Program-made: the position numbers and the translations under genes | NCBI GenBank assembly: GCA_937905835.1 | Contig: CALCXK010000016.1 | Location: 1 to 64,000 of the forward strand | Source: an uncultured Ilumatobacter sp. | Lineage (GTDB): Bacteria; Actinomycetota; Acidimicrobiia; Acidimicrobiales; Ilumatobacteraceae | Length of the DNA: 64,000 nt | Direction of reading: 5' to 3' | Notes under the pieces: model-generated | Told to the model about the DNA's origin: nothing | Databases searched by the model: none | Seen by the model: only the letters and a program-made list of their open reading frames with translations | Shown here: positions 37,446 to 45,919 of the stretch, one piece after another | How positions within the stretch are numbered: the first letter of the stretch is position 1 | Layout: every line of letters begins with the position of its first letter

Positions 37446-37693
37446 GCGATCTCGCTCCGACGGCTGTCGCAGTTCTCGAGCACATCGTCCGCTCTATCGT
37501 CGACGATCCCGACGCCGTCACCGTTGAGGTCGACGAGTCGGGCAGTCGTCCCGCATTGAACGTGCGTGTCGGCGACGGCGACCTCGGCCGCGTCATCGGC
37601 CGTCGTGGCCGCACCGCTGCCAGCATCCGCACCGTCACTCGTGCGGCTGCCAGCAAAGACGATGTCGAACTCGACATCGAATTCCTCGACTGA
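37442..37693 (+). CDS. khpA: KH-domain RNA-binding protein KhpA
   Basis: The 83-aa protein is a single KH domain with the GxxG-type loop GRVIGRRGRTAASIRTV. KhpA proteins bind RNA, often with KhpB/EloR, and influence cell elongation in Firmicutes. The start GTG 37442 overlaps the rpsP stop (GTGA). Its position between rpsP and rimM is conserved in Gram-positives. Confidence 0.92.
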   Translation: MSDLAPTAVAVLEHIVRSIVDDPDAVTVEVDESGSRPALNVRVGDGDLGRVIGRRGRTAASIRTVTRAAASKDDVELDIEFLD

Positions 37694-37710
37694 GCAGGCC
37701 GGAGGCCTCG

Positions 37711-38208
37711 ATGGCCCGATCCACTCCCATCCCTGACGGCTTTCTCGAAGTCGGACACATTCGTCGCGCCCACGGGCTGCGCGGTGATGTCTTCGTGCAA
37801 CTGGTTACCGATCGTCATGAACGACTCGACGTCGGTTCGACGCTGGCAACAGCGAGGGGCGACCTCGTTGTCGAGGCAAGCAAGGTGCTGCCGAACGGCC
37901 GGTGGGTCGTGAAGTTCGTTCAGATCGCCGATCGCACGGCCGCCGAGACCTGGACCAACGTGGCAGTACATGCCGCGCCGATCTCCGACGCAGATGCGCT
38001 CTGGTTCCACGACCTGATTGGCTCCAGAGTCGTCGAAGTCGACGGCACCGAGCACGGTACGTGCTCCAATGTCCTGACCAATCCTGCGGCTGACATCTTG
38101 GAACTTGACACGGGCCACCTCGTCCCGACCACGTTCATTGTCAGTCGTGTCGACGGTGTGGTCACGGTCGACACTCCCGACGGGCTCTTCGACCTCCTGG
38201 ACAAGTGA
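37711..38208 (+). CDS. rimM: 16S rRNA maturation factor RimM
   Basis: RimM helps assemble the 30S head with S19. The N-terminal RimM domain begins FLEVGHIRRAHGLRGDVFVQ (about 11-30), and a PRC-barrel follows (WFHDLIGSRVVEVDGTEHG). It has 165 aa. It lies 17 nt after khpA and 79 nt before trmD. Confidence 0.93.
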   Translation: MARSTPIPDGFLEVGHIRRAHGLRGDVFVQLVTDRHERLDVGSTLATARGDLVVEASKVLPNGRWVVKFVQIADRTAAETWTNVAVHAAPISDADALWFHDLIGSRVVEVDGTEHGTCSNVLTNPAADILELDTGHLVPTTFIVSRVDGVVTVDTPDGLFDLLDK

Positions 38209-38287
38209 TGTTTACTCTCAGCGTCGGCGGAACGGGAATGGCGAGCGTTGCAGCCAACACCGTGCCGCAACCGAACCGGGCCAGCTC

Positions 38288-39037
38288 ATGACAGCACTCC
38301 GGATCGACGTCTTTTCGTTGTTCCCGAAACTCGTCGATGACTTTTGCGCCGAAAGCCTGCTCGGCAAGGCGCAAGAGCGGAACCTGCTCGATCTGCGGAC
38401 CTACGACATTCGCGAGCAGACCAGCGACGTGCACGGCACCGTCGATGACAGCCCGTTCGGTGGCGGCCCTGGCATGGTGATGAAGGCAGAACCGATTTTT
38501 GATGCTGTCGAAGCTGCTGAACCGCCTCGCCCGCTGTTACTGATGAGCCCGGGTGGCCGTCGATTTAATCAGGCAATGGCGTTCGAACTCGCTGCGCTTG
38601 CTGACACTTCTGGTGGGTTCAGCCTGCTCTGTGGACGGTATGAGGGCGTCGATCATCGTGTCCGCCAGCATCTCTGCGACGGCGAGGTCAGCGTCGGCGA
38701 CGTCGTGCTCAGCGGAGGAGAGGTCGCTGCATGCCTCATCATCGAGGCGGTCACGCGGCTGCGTGGGGGAGCAATGGGCAACGCTGCGAGCCCGGTCACT
38801 GAGAGCTTCGGTGAGTCGGGATTGCTCGAAGAACCGCAGTTCACGCGGCCTGCGGAGTTCCGTGACTGGGGCGTGCCAGACATCCTGCTCAGCGGCAATC
38901 ACGGCAAGATCGAACAGTGGCGCCGGGCGCAGCGGCTCCACCGCACGATGCGCGACCGCCCTGACCTGGTTGACGCCGAACTGTCGGCTGCCGACCAGAG
39001 ATTGTTGGACGCGTTCCCGCCTGTCCCATATTCCTGA
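38288..39037 (+). CDS. trmD: tRNA (guanine(37)-N(1))-methyltransferase TrmD
   Basis: TrmD makes m1G37, which prevents +1 frameshifting. It is a SPOUT-fold enzyme with the SAM-binding trefoil knot (LLCGRYEGVDHRV, DVVLSGGEVAACLIIEAV) and the substrate loop DSPFGGGPGMV. ATG 38288 gives 249 aa starting MTALRIDVFSLFP; the longer frame from 38105 runs through rimM and is rejected. Confidence 0.95.
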   Translation: MTALRIDVFSLFPKLVDDFCAESLLGKAQERNLLDLRTYDIREQTSDVHGTVDDSPFGGGPGMVMKAEPIFDAVEAAEPPRPLLLMSPGGRRFNQAMAFELAALADTSGGFSLLCGRYEGVDHRVRQHLCDGEVSVGDVVLSGGEVAACLIIEAVTRLRGGAMGNAASPVTESFGESGLLEEPQFTRPAEFRDWGVPDILLSGNHGKIEQWRRAQRLHRTMRDRPDLVDAELSAADQRLLDAFPPVPYS

Positions 39038-39121
39038 TTCGCCCGTACAATCTACTGGCCCTGTCAGCGCGGGTCCGCGCTGACATCACATTCTCGACTC
39101 GATTCACTTGGACGTAACGCT

Positions 39122-39469
39122 ATGAAAGCCACCGACATCATCGACAACGACTCGCTCCGGACCGACATTCCGGAGTTCCAGGCAGGCGACGAACTGAAGG
39201 TTCATGTCCGCGTGGTTGAGGGTGGCAAAGAGCGCATCCAGGTCTTCCAGGGTGACGTTATTGCCATCCAGGGCGGCGGCCTGCAAGAGACCTACACGGT
39301 CCGCAAGCTCAGCTACGGAGTCGGAGTCGAGCGCACCTTCCCGATGCATACTCCGACCGTCTCGAAGATCGAAGTCATGAAGCGCGGCGATGTTCGTCGT
39401 GCGAAGCTTTACTACTTGCGGGATCGCAAGGGCAAGGCTGCCAAGATCCGCGAGAAGCGCACTTTCTGA
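39122..39469 (+). CDS. rplS: 50S ribosomal protein L19
   Basis: The 115-aa protein has the L19 motifs [21 protein letters not shown] and [20 protein letters not shown] (the last as two adjacent segments). It ends the rpsP-trmD-rplS group. The lepB and rnhB genes that follow in many actinobacteria are absent here; yraN comes next. Confidence 0.96.
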   Translation: MKATDIIDNDSLRTDIPEFQAGDELKVHVRVVEGGKERIQVFQGDVIAIQGGGLQETYTVRKLSYGVGVERTFPMHTPTVSKIEVMKRGDVRRAKLYYLRDRKGKAAKIREKRTF

Positions 39470-39576
39470 TGCGCTGGCCGGCGTTGTGCCGGCCACCAAT
39501 CGAACGGTCGCATCGAGCGAACGTTCCCCTCGGGCTGATCGCCCCAGCAAATACCTACTGCTGGAGGAACTCGCCT

Positions 39577-39948
39577 ATGGGCACACCCGAGTCATCACAC
39601 GAACCCGATCTGCGTAACCGCGCCCGAGGCCAGTGGGGTGAGAACCTTGCGGCTCGCCACTACGAACGGCTCGGCTGCCCGGTGATCGATCGGAACTGGC
39701 GATCATCGACCGGGGAACTCGACCTCATCGTGCTCGACGGCGACGTGCACGTCTTCTGTGAGGTGAAGACCCGTGCCTCTGACCTGTATGGGCCAGCCGC
39801 CGCTGCAGTGACGGTGGCCAAACAGCGTCGTATTCGCCAACTCGGCGTCGAGTGGCTGCGAGCCCATGGCCTCGGTCACGTATCCGTCCGCTTCGATGTC
39901 GCTGCAGTTACTGGCAATCATGTCGAACTGATCACGAACGCGTTCTGA
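39577..39948 (+). CDS. yraN: YraN family endonuclease-like protein (UPF0102)
   Basis: The 123-aa protein has a PD-(D/E)XK-like fold: RGQWGENLAARHYERLG (helix 1), STGELDLIVLDGDVHVFCEVKTR (catalytic-type E-D-EVK) and AKQRRIRQLGVEWL. ATG 39577 is supported by an SD (GGAGG about 10 nt upstream), so the longer frame from 39469 is rejected. The function is not settled; a role in DNA processing is suggested by the fold and by frequent linkage to rnhB and comM. Confidence 0.9.
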   Translation: MGTPESSHEPDLRNRARGQWGENLAARHYERLGCPVIDRNWRSSTGELDLIVLDGDVHVFCEVKTRASDLYGPAAAAVTVAKQRRIRQLGVEWLRAHGLGHVSVRFDVAAVTGNHVELITNAF

Positions 39949-39993
39949 TTTGGGTACGCGATGACGGAATTGCTCACCTGAAAAAGAGCTGAG

Positions 39994-40044
39994 GTTTTGT
40001 GTGAGCTGAAGTGGGCAGCGACGCCGGAATCGCTCACGCAAAAC
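39994..40044. repeat. Intergenic hairpin element (51 nt), GCGTGA family, with an adjacent half copy
   Basis: GTTTTGTGTGAGC (39994-40006) pairs, with one G-U, with GCTCACGCAAAAC (40032-40044). Upstream, GACGGAATTGCTCACCTGAAAA (about 39963-39984) repeats the right arm region imperfectly as a direct half copy. It lies after yraN and before a convergent tiny gene. There is no T run. Confidence 0.68.
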
Positions 40045-40094
40045 CAGGGGACGGCCGAGCGCGGGCAATGACGTGATCTGACCGCTCGGATCGA

Positions 40095-40205
40095 TCAGCC
40101 GAAGAACGCCCAGCCGAGCAGGCCGATGGCCGCAACGAGGCACACGCCGACGAGGGCGTAGTCAAACGGCTTGGCGTTGTACGGGCGGTTCGGGTCGAAT
40201 CCCAC
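40095..40205 (-). CDS. 36-aa single-pass membrane microprotein
   Basis: GTG 40205 (minus strand) opens a 37-codon frame encoding [20 protein letters not shown] and then one strong membrane helix (about residues 17-35), ending GWAFFG. Third positions are G+C-rich, as in real genes here. The N-terminal Pro/Asn/Tyr-rich part looks conserved-type rather than random. It is convergent to yraN and divergent from the SulP gene, whose leader starts nearby. No family is recognised, and no SD is obvious. Confidence 0.55.
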   Translation of the reverse strand: MGFDPNRPYNAKPFDYALVGVCLVAAIGLLGWAFFG

Positions 40206-40321
40206 GGACTCAGTATTGCGGTGTCAGTCACCGAACTGCACCACAGCGACGGCGTACGCCCTCGGCTGGTGTGACCGATACACCAATCAAGGAGCACACG
40301 TTCACAACCTGTGTTTCCGTA

Positions 40322-40347
40322 TCCTCGGAGACTTCGTGGCCCGAGGA
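40322..40347 (+). promoter_or_regulatory. Leader hairpin upstream of the SulP gene
   Basis: TCCTCGG (40322-40328) pairs with CCGAGGA (40341-40347) around a 12-nt loop, 42 nt before the TTG start. It lies in a 183-nt leader ending in a good SD (AGGAG, 40377-40381). I cannot match the leader to a known riboswitch class. It may be a simple stem or part of a regulatory RNA. Confidence 0.3.
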
Positions 40348-40388
40348 GACGAGGCGGGCAGGAATCCCTCACCCCCAGGAGCCTCCCT

Positions 40389-41912
40389 TTGACCGTTATG
40401 ACTCTCCAACAACCGACGCGCCCCAGCATGCGCAGCCGCTTCAACGACGCGTGGCTGTCGAACCCCAAAGCCGACCTCTTGTCGGGTCTGGTCGTAGCGC
40501 TCGCGTTGATCCCCGAGGCAATCTCGTTCTCGATCATCGCTGGCGTCGACCCCAAGGTGGGGCTGTACGCATCGTTCTCGATCGCCATCATCATCTCGAT
40601 GGTCGGTGGGCGCGCAGGTATGATCTCTGCCGCCACCGGCGCCATGGCGCTGGTCATCGTCCCGCTCGTTGAGGAGTATGGCGTCCAGTATCTGTTTGCC
40701 GCAACGGTGCTCGCCGGTGGGCTGCAGGTTGTGTTCGGCTGGCTCGGCGTTGGCAACCTGATGCGATTCGTGCCGCGCACCGTGATGCTCGGCTTTGTCA
40801 ACGCATTGGCGATCCTGATCTTCCTCGCCCAAATCCCGCACATCATTCTCGAAGACGGCGACAAGGATCAGCTCCCGTTGAACATCGCGTTCATCGTCGC
40901 TGGCCTCGCCATCATCTACGCCCTGCCCCGCCTCACCAAGCTGGTGCCGTCGCCGCTCGTTGCGATCAGCGTGCTTGCAGCCGGTGCCATCTATTTCGAC
41001 TGGTCGCTGCCGACCGTCGGCGACATGGGCGAACTGCCCAACGCGCTGCCCGGCTTCGGTCTGCCTGACATCCCCTACACCTGGGAAACACTCGGCATCA
41101 TCTTCCCGTTCTCGCTGACGCTCACCTTCGTCGGTCTCCTCGAGTCACTGCTGACAGCGCAACTGCTCGACGACCTCACCGACACCGACTCCGACAAGAA
41201 CCAGGAGTCACGCGGCCAGGGAATCGCCAACGTCTTCACAGGTTTCTTCGGTGGGATGGCCGGCTGCGCGATGATCGGCCAGTCGATGATCAACTATCGC
41301 TCGGGTGGTCGTACCCGGCTGTCGACGCTCGCTTCTGGCTTGTTCCTGCTGATCCTGATCATGGTGCTCGGCGACCTCGTCGCTCAGATTCCGATGGCAG
41401 CCCTCGTCGCCGTGATGATCATGGTCGCGATCGGTACGTTCAACTGGAAGAGCATTATGCCGAAGACCACGCAGTCGATGCCGAAATCCGAGACGATGGT
41501 CATGGCCGGCACGGTCATTGTGGTTGTCCTTACCCACAACCTCGCGTATGGCGTCGCTGCGGGTGTGCTGCTGTCGGCGGCCGTCTTCGTCCGCAAGGTC
41601 AGCCACGTTGTGAACGTCACGAGCGTGCTCGACCCCGACAACCACGAGCGCCTCTACGCGGTCAGCGGTCAGCTGTTCTTCGCCTCGACCAACGACCTCG
41701 TGCACCAGTTCGACTACGACGCCGTCAAGGTCCGCCGTGTCGAGATCGACTGCACCGACGCCCGCATCTGGGACACGTCAGCGGTCGTCGCCGTAAACGC
41801 AGTGGTCGCCAAGTTCGCCGAACGCGGGATCGAAGCACATCTGGTCGGGATGAACCCACACGCCGCAGATCTGCATAAGCGGACCAAGGAAATCGTCTCC
41901 TCAGATCACTGA
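40389..41912 (+). CDS. SulP family inorganic anion transporter with C-terminal STAS domain
   Basis: This is a polytopic membrane protein with about 10-12 helices. The SulP signature region near the start includes [20 protein letters not shown] and [12 protein letters not shown]; a cytosolic STAS domain (about 410-500) contains [17 protein letters not shown]. Substrates of the family include sulfate and bicarbonate; here the substrate is open. TTG 40389 is chosen because AGGAG ends 7 nt upstream; ATG 40398 is the alternative. It has about 507 aa. No sulfate or carbon-fixation genes are adjacent. Confidence 0.9.
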   Translation: MTVMTLQQPTRPSMRSRFNDAWLSNPKADLLSGLVVALALIPEAISFSIIAGVDPKVGLYASFSIAIIISMVGGRAGMISAATGAMALVIVPLVEEYGVQYLFAATVLAGGLQVVFGWLGVGNLMRFVPRTVMLGFVNALAILIFLAQIPHIILEDGDKDQLPLNIAFIVAGLAIIYALPRLTKLVPSPLVAISVLAAGAIYFDWSLPTVGDMGELPNALPGFGLPDIPYTWETLGIIFPFSLTLTFVGLLESLLTAQLLDDLTDTDSDKNQESRGQGIANVFTGFFGGMAGCAMIGQSMINYRSGGRTRLSTLASGLFLLILIMVLGDLVAQIPMAALVAVMIMVAIGTFNWKSIMPKTTQSMPKSETMVMAGTVIVVVLTHNLAYGVAAGVLLSAAVFVRKVSHVVNVTSVLDPDNHERLYAVSGQLFFASTNDLVHQFDYDAVKVRRVEIDCTDARIWDTSAVVAVNAVVAKFAERGIEAHLVGMNPHAADLHKRTKEIVSSDH

Positions 41913-41965
41913 CCACGCGGGATGACCAGTGCCGGTTGCATCCGGTTCGTAGGGTGGAGGTTGTG

Positions 41966-42700
41966 TTGAGTCGGCTGGTGCGATGCACCCTCGTCATGGG
42001 TGCGCTGGTCATGTTTCTCGCTGCGCCGACCGCAGCTGCGCCACCACCTCCGCCCGACAAACCAATCCGGCAAGACGTCGGCTCCGGTCTCATCCAGATT
42101 CCTCCAGGCTGTATCGCACCGGACCCCGCCAATCTGGCATTTGTGGGCAAGGCAGTTGCCAAGGACTTCGAGAAGGTGCGCTTCGAAATCGTGCAGCTGC
42201 GTGCCGGTTCGGCGAGTGGCTATGCGATCGACGGCTTGATCGACGTCCTGTATCTCGGTGATACAAAGTTCCTCGAGGTCGATAAGGAGTACCTCGTGGG
42301 TGCTCGATTCGACCCGGAGCTGGGTGGCCTGCTGTCGAACGTGCGACCGCCGGAGCCGCTTTTTGGTGGCAACGACGTGATCGGCTTGAACGACTCCGAC
42401 ATCGAGTGTCCAGTAATCGATGACCCGGTGCGCACGTTGCAATCAGACGGTCAGAGTGTCGACTCCGGTGTGGTCGCCCCGCTGTTCCGTGAGAAGCGGC
42501 TACTGCTTGCCACACTCGGTGTGCCGGTGGCGCTCGCCTTTGCGTTGGTCATCGGTCTTGTTCTGGTGCGCAATGTGTGGGGCCTGGTCATCAAGAGCAT
42601 CTTCGAACTCGGTCGTGCTGCAGTCACGCCGACGCCGGACCACACGTCTGTTCGGGTGCGCGAGCATCGCACCCACGTCGCAGACGATGAGCTCCCATGA
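41966..42700 (+). CDS. Hypothetical secreted, C-terminally membrane-anchored protein
   Basis: TTG 41966 has an SD (GGAGG, 5-nt spacing). A signal peptide (LVMGALVMFLAAPTAAA) is followed by a Pro stretch, an extracytoplasmic domain of about 120 residues with two cysteines (CIAPDP..., DIECPVID) that could form a disulfide, a membrane helix (LLLATLGVPVALAFALVIGLVLV) and a basic cytosolic tail of about 45 residues. I recognise no domain. It sits between the SulP and addB-like genes, with no obvious partner. Confidence 0.72.
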   Translation: MSRLVRCTLVMGALVMFLAAPTAAAPPPPPDKPIRQDVGSGLIQIPPGCIAPDPANLAFVGKAVAKDFEKVRFEIVQLRAGSASGYAIDGLIDVLYLGDTKFLEVDKEYLVGARFDPELGGLLSNVRPPEPLFGGNDVIGLNDSDIECPVIDDPVRTLQSDGQSVDSGVVAPLFREKRLLLATLGVPVALAFALVIGLVLVRNVWGLVIKSIFELGRAAVTPTPDHTSVRVREHRTHVADDELP

Positions 42701-42730
42701 CCCGTCGTGTCACGGACTCTGTGACAGGCG

Positions 42731-45700
42731 GTGTGTACGTTCACTTATGTGATCGAGTCGGTGAAAGCAGTGGCCTACGGGCGAGCAGCGTCGGAGGCGT
42801 TGGCTGGCGCGGTCACCAGCGCCAAGGCTGCAGGTCCGCTCATGCCGGTCACGGTCATCGTGCCGTCCAACTTTGTTGGCCTGTCGGCGCGACGGCTGCT
42901 CGGTTCGGGAGCCCTCGAACGCGGGGGCAAGAGCGGCGTGGCGAACGTCTCGTTCGTGACGCCATTTCGCCTCGCCGAAATGGCGGCGGCCGACCTGCTG
43001 CTCGAACAGCAACCGATGACCAACCCGGTGCTCGGCGCAGCGGTCCGTCAGGTGCTTGCCGCAGACCCCGACGTGTATCGGCCCGTCGCCCAGCACGAAG
43101 CCACCGAGGCGGCGCTCGCAGCACTCTTCGCCGAACTGTCGAATGTCGACGAAGCGGGCCTTGAGTCGATCTCCGAAGAGGGTTCCACTGCAGCGCTGCT
43201 CGCGGTCAAGTTCTACCGGCGCATCGCTGCGCAGCTCAAAGGGTTCCACACCGAGCACGACCTGGCAACTGCTGCCGCCGACCGGCCTGACCTCGCTGAT
43301 CGACTCAGCTCGTTCGGCCATCTCATCTGGTACCTCCCGGCCTCGGTCACTCCGGCAATCGGGCGATTCATCGGCGAAGCATTGCGTACTGCCCCGTCTT
43401 CGTCAGTCATCGTCGGGGTCTCGGGCGCACCACGAGCCGATGAGTCGACTTGGCGCGCTTGCGAAGCCGCACTCGTCGGACGCCACGCTTCGTCTGTGCC
43501 GATCGCCCATGGCGACTCGATTATCTCGGTCACCGATGCTGCAGAGGAGATCCGTGAGGTGTGCAGCCGCGTGATCGGCCTCGTTGCCGATGGGGTGAGG
43601 CTCGACCGCATCGGTGTGTTCTTCCCGGCGCCAGACCCGTACGCGCGGATCATCGAGCAGCAGTTCGGTGCTGCGGGGATTCCGGCGAACGGCCCCGACC
43701 CTCGGCGGCTTGCTGACTCGGTCGCTGGTCGAACCCTGCTTGGCGGCTTGGCGCTGCCGGAACAGCGTTGGCGGCGTGACCGAGTGATGTCGGTCATGAG
43801 CGGCGGCCCGCTGCGCTTCGACGGAGCGTCGGTGCGGCCTGGCGATTGGGACCAACTGTCGCGAGATGCCGGCGTGGTGATCGATCATGCCGATTGGCGG
43901 CGCAAGATCGAATACGACGAGCAGCGCACAACCGAGCGGTTGGCCAAGCTCGAAGGCGGAGTGCAGTCCGACTCTGTCGCGTATCAGCTCCAACGGCTAC
44001 GCGATCGAGTGGCCGACGGCCGACGGTTGATGGCCTTCGTCGATGGACTACACGGGATGGTTCGGGCCGTCGAGCAGGCTGATAGTTGGCCGACCAAGTG
44101 CGCTGCGGCCGCTGCACTTTTGCAGTCGCTGTTGGGCGAAGAGCGCCAACACACATCGTGGCCGGATCATGAACAGGAGTCGTTTGCTCGGGTCGAGGAT
44201 GCGCTGGCGCGCTTGGCTGCTCTTGACGACATCGAGCCGACGCCGAGCCACGATGTCTTTCAACGCGCCCTGCGCACCGAACTCGATGTTGCGCGAGGGC
44301 GTCACGGCAGCTTCGGGCACGGTGTCGTCTTCGGCCCGATCGGCACGGCAATCGGCCATGACCTCGATGCGGTATTCGTGGTCGGCTGTGCCGAAGGGCT
44401 ACTGCCGATGCCGCGTCGCGACGATGCGATCTTGCCCGACGCGGTCCGCACCAAGTCGCTCGATCAGCTGGAGTCGAGAACCGAACGTGTCCATCACCAG
44501 CATCGAGCGTTCCTTGCGGTGCTGGCGGCCGCACCGGCCGGGCGACGTACCTTGTTATTTTCCCGTGGTGACCTGCGATCCAATCGGCGGGCTCTGCCAT
44601 CGCGCTGGCTGCTCGATACGGCATCCGCGCTGGCCGGTCGAGTCGTCCATGCCACTGATTTCGACGAACTCGAACTCGTCGAAATGGTGGGGTCGTTTGC
44701 CTCTGGAATAACTGCAGCGATGCACGCCGGGTCGCTCGACGAACGCGACATTGTTGCGGTGGGCAGGGATGCGGCCGATGGTGTCGCGATCCTCGACCAT
44801 GAGCTTGGCGTACTCGTCGGTAGCGGATGGAAGATGCAGACGGCGCGTGCGAGTTCCGACTTCACCGAGTTCGACGGCAACCTGTCCGCTCGCGTCGGCT
44901 CCGAGGTGTTTCCGCTGCCCGGTATCGGCGATCGGGCATTGTCGCCGTCTCGGCTCGAGACCTGGGCGACCTGCGGGTTCCAGTACTTTCTCAACTACGT
45001 CCTCGAAGTCAGTGATCGTGACGACCCTGAACGAACTGACGAGATCTCTGCGCCCGATCGCGGCTCGCTCATCCACTCGACGCTCGAACAGTTCATCGCC
45101 GAAGCACTGCGTGATGGTGCGCCGTCGCCCCAGCAGGCATGGTCGTCCGAAGCGCGGGCCCGATTACACGTCATTGCTGATGAGAAATGTCTCGAGTACG
45201 AATCGACCGGGCGGACAGGTCGCCGAGCCAACTGGCGTGTTCGGCGTGATGACCTCCACGACCTACTCGATGCATTCTTGCTCGCTGACAATGAGTTCCG
45301 CAGCAGCCATCTGGCGACGCCCGTCAATGTCGAACTCGACCTTGGCGTCCGCAGCGGCGACGTTGTGCCCATCAGGTTGCCCAACGGCTCCTCGATCACG
45401 CTGCGCGGCATGATCGACCGGGTCGACACGACTGCCGATGGGCGAGTGCTGGTCACCGACTACAAGTCAGGCAAAGGTAAAAAGTACGACGGCCTCGACG
45501 ACGATCCGTTCATCGACGGAACGACACTGCAGCTCGGTATGTATGCCGAAGGTGCGATGCAAGCCACGGGGAAGTCCGAGGCGGCGGCGCACTACTGGTT
45601 GGTCGAGCGCGATGGCGAGCAACGGCTCGGATACGCATGGACCGATGAGAAACGTGAGCGGTTCCACGAGGTGCTGACGGCAATCACGTCCGGCATTGCT

Positions 45701-45919
45701 AATGGCGTCTTCGCTGCGTCGCCGGGGGAGTGGGATTCCTGGCGGCTCACCAACGACAACTGTGGGTACTGCGACTTCGACAGTGTGTGCGTCCGCGACC
45801 GTGGTGACCACGCCGAGGCGAAGGCGAACGCCCCCGAGTTGACTGTGCGTGTAGCGCTGTCGCTGAAGCCCAAGGTCGATCGAGAGGCCCATCGAGACAG
45901 CGACGGAGACGTGTCATGA
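42731..45919 (+). CDS. addB: AddB-like PD-(D/E)XK nuclease / inactivated helicase subunit
   Basis: This is the partner of the AddA-like helicase in double-strand-break end resection. The N-terminal two thirds have a UvrD-like layout, but the usual Walker A GxxxxGK[ST] is not recognisable (AYGRAASEALAGAV at that place). The C-terminal nuclease has GMIDRVD and LVTDYKSGK. Four cysteines (Cys748, Cys1011, Cys1014, Cys1020, from GTG 42731) form the iron-sulfur staple typical of AddB. It has 1062 aa. GTG 42749 is an alternative start. The stop overlaps the next start by 4 bp. Confidence 0.88.
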   Translation: MCTFTYVIESVKAVAYGRAASEALAGAVTSAKAAGPLMPVTVIVPSNFVGLSARRLLGSGALERGGKSGVANVSFVTPFRLAEMAAADLLLEQQPMTNPVLGAAVRQVLAADPDVYRPVAQHEATEAALAALFAELSNVDEAGLESISEEGSTAALLAVKFYRRIAAQLKGFHTEHDLATAAADRPDLADRLSSFGHLIWYLPASVTPAIGRFIGEALRTAPSSSVIVGVSGAPRADESTWRACEAALVGRHASSVPIAHGDSIISVTDAAEEIREVCSRVIGLVADGVRLDRIGVFFPAPDPYARIIEQQFGAAGIPANGPDPRRLADSVAGRTLLGGLALPEQRWRRDRVMSVMSGGPLRFDGASVRPGDWDQLSRDAGVVIDHADWRRKIEYDEQRTTERLAKLEGGVQSDSVAYQLQRLRDRVADGRRLMAFVDGLHGMVRAVEQADSWPTKCAAAAALLQSLLGEERQHTSWPDHEQESFARVEDALARLAALDDIEPTPSHDVFQRALRTELDVARGRHGSFGHGVVFGPIGTAIGHDLDAVFVVGCAEGLLPMPRRDDAILPDAVRTKSLDQLESRTERVHHQHRAFLAVLAAAPAGRRTLLFSRGDLRSNRRALPSRWLLDTASALAGRVVHATDFDELELVEMVGSFASGITAAMHAGSLDERDIVAVGRDAADGVAILDHELGVLVGSGWKMQTARASSDFTEFDGNLSARVGSEVFPLPGIGDRALSPSRLETWATCGFQYFLNYVLEVSDRDDPERTDEISAPDRGSLIHSTLEQFIAEALRDGAPSPQQAWSSEARARLHVIADEKCLEYESTGRTGRRANWRVRRDDLHDLLDAFLLADNEFRSSHLATPVNVELDLGVRSGDVVPIRLPNGSSITLRGMIDRVDTTADGRVLVTDYKSGKGKKYDGLDDDPFIDGTTLQLGMYAEGAMQATGKSEAAAHYWLVERDGEQRLGYAWTDEKRERFHEVLTAITSGIANGVFAASPGEWDSWRLTNDNCGYCDFDSVCVRDRGDHAEAKANAPELTVRVALSLKPKVDREAHRDSDGDVS

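Noticed and set aside
40206..40388. Known riboswitch in the SulP leader
   Set aside because: I could not match it to any consensus (cobalamin, SAM, ydaO, ykkC, glycine or sul1-type); only a simple hairpin and an SD are visible.
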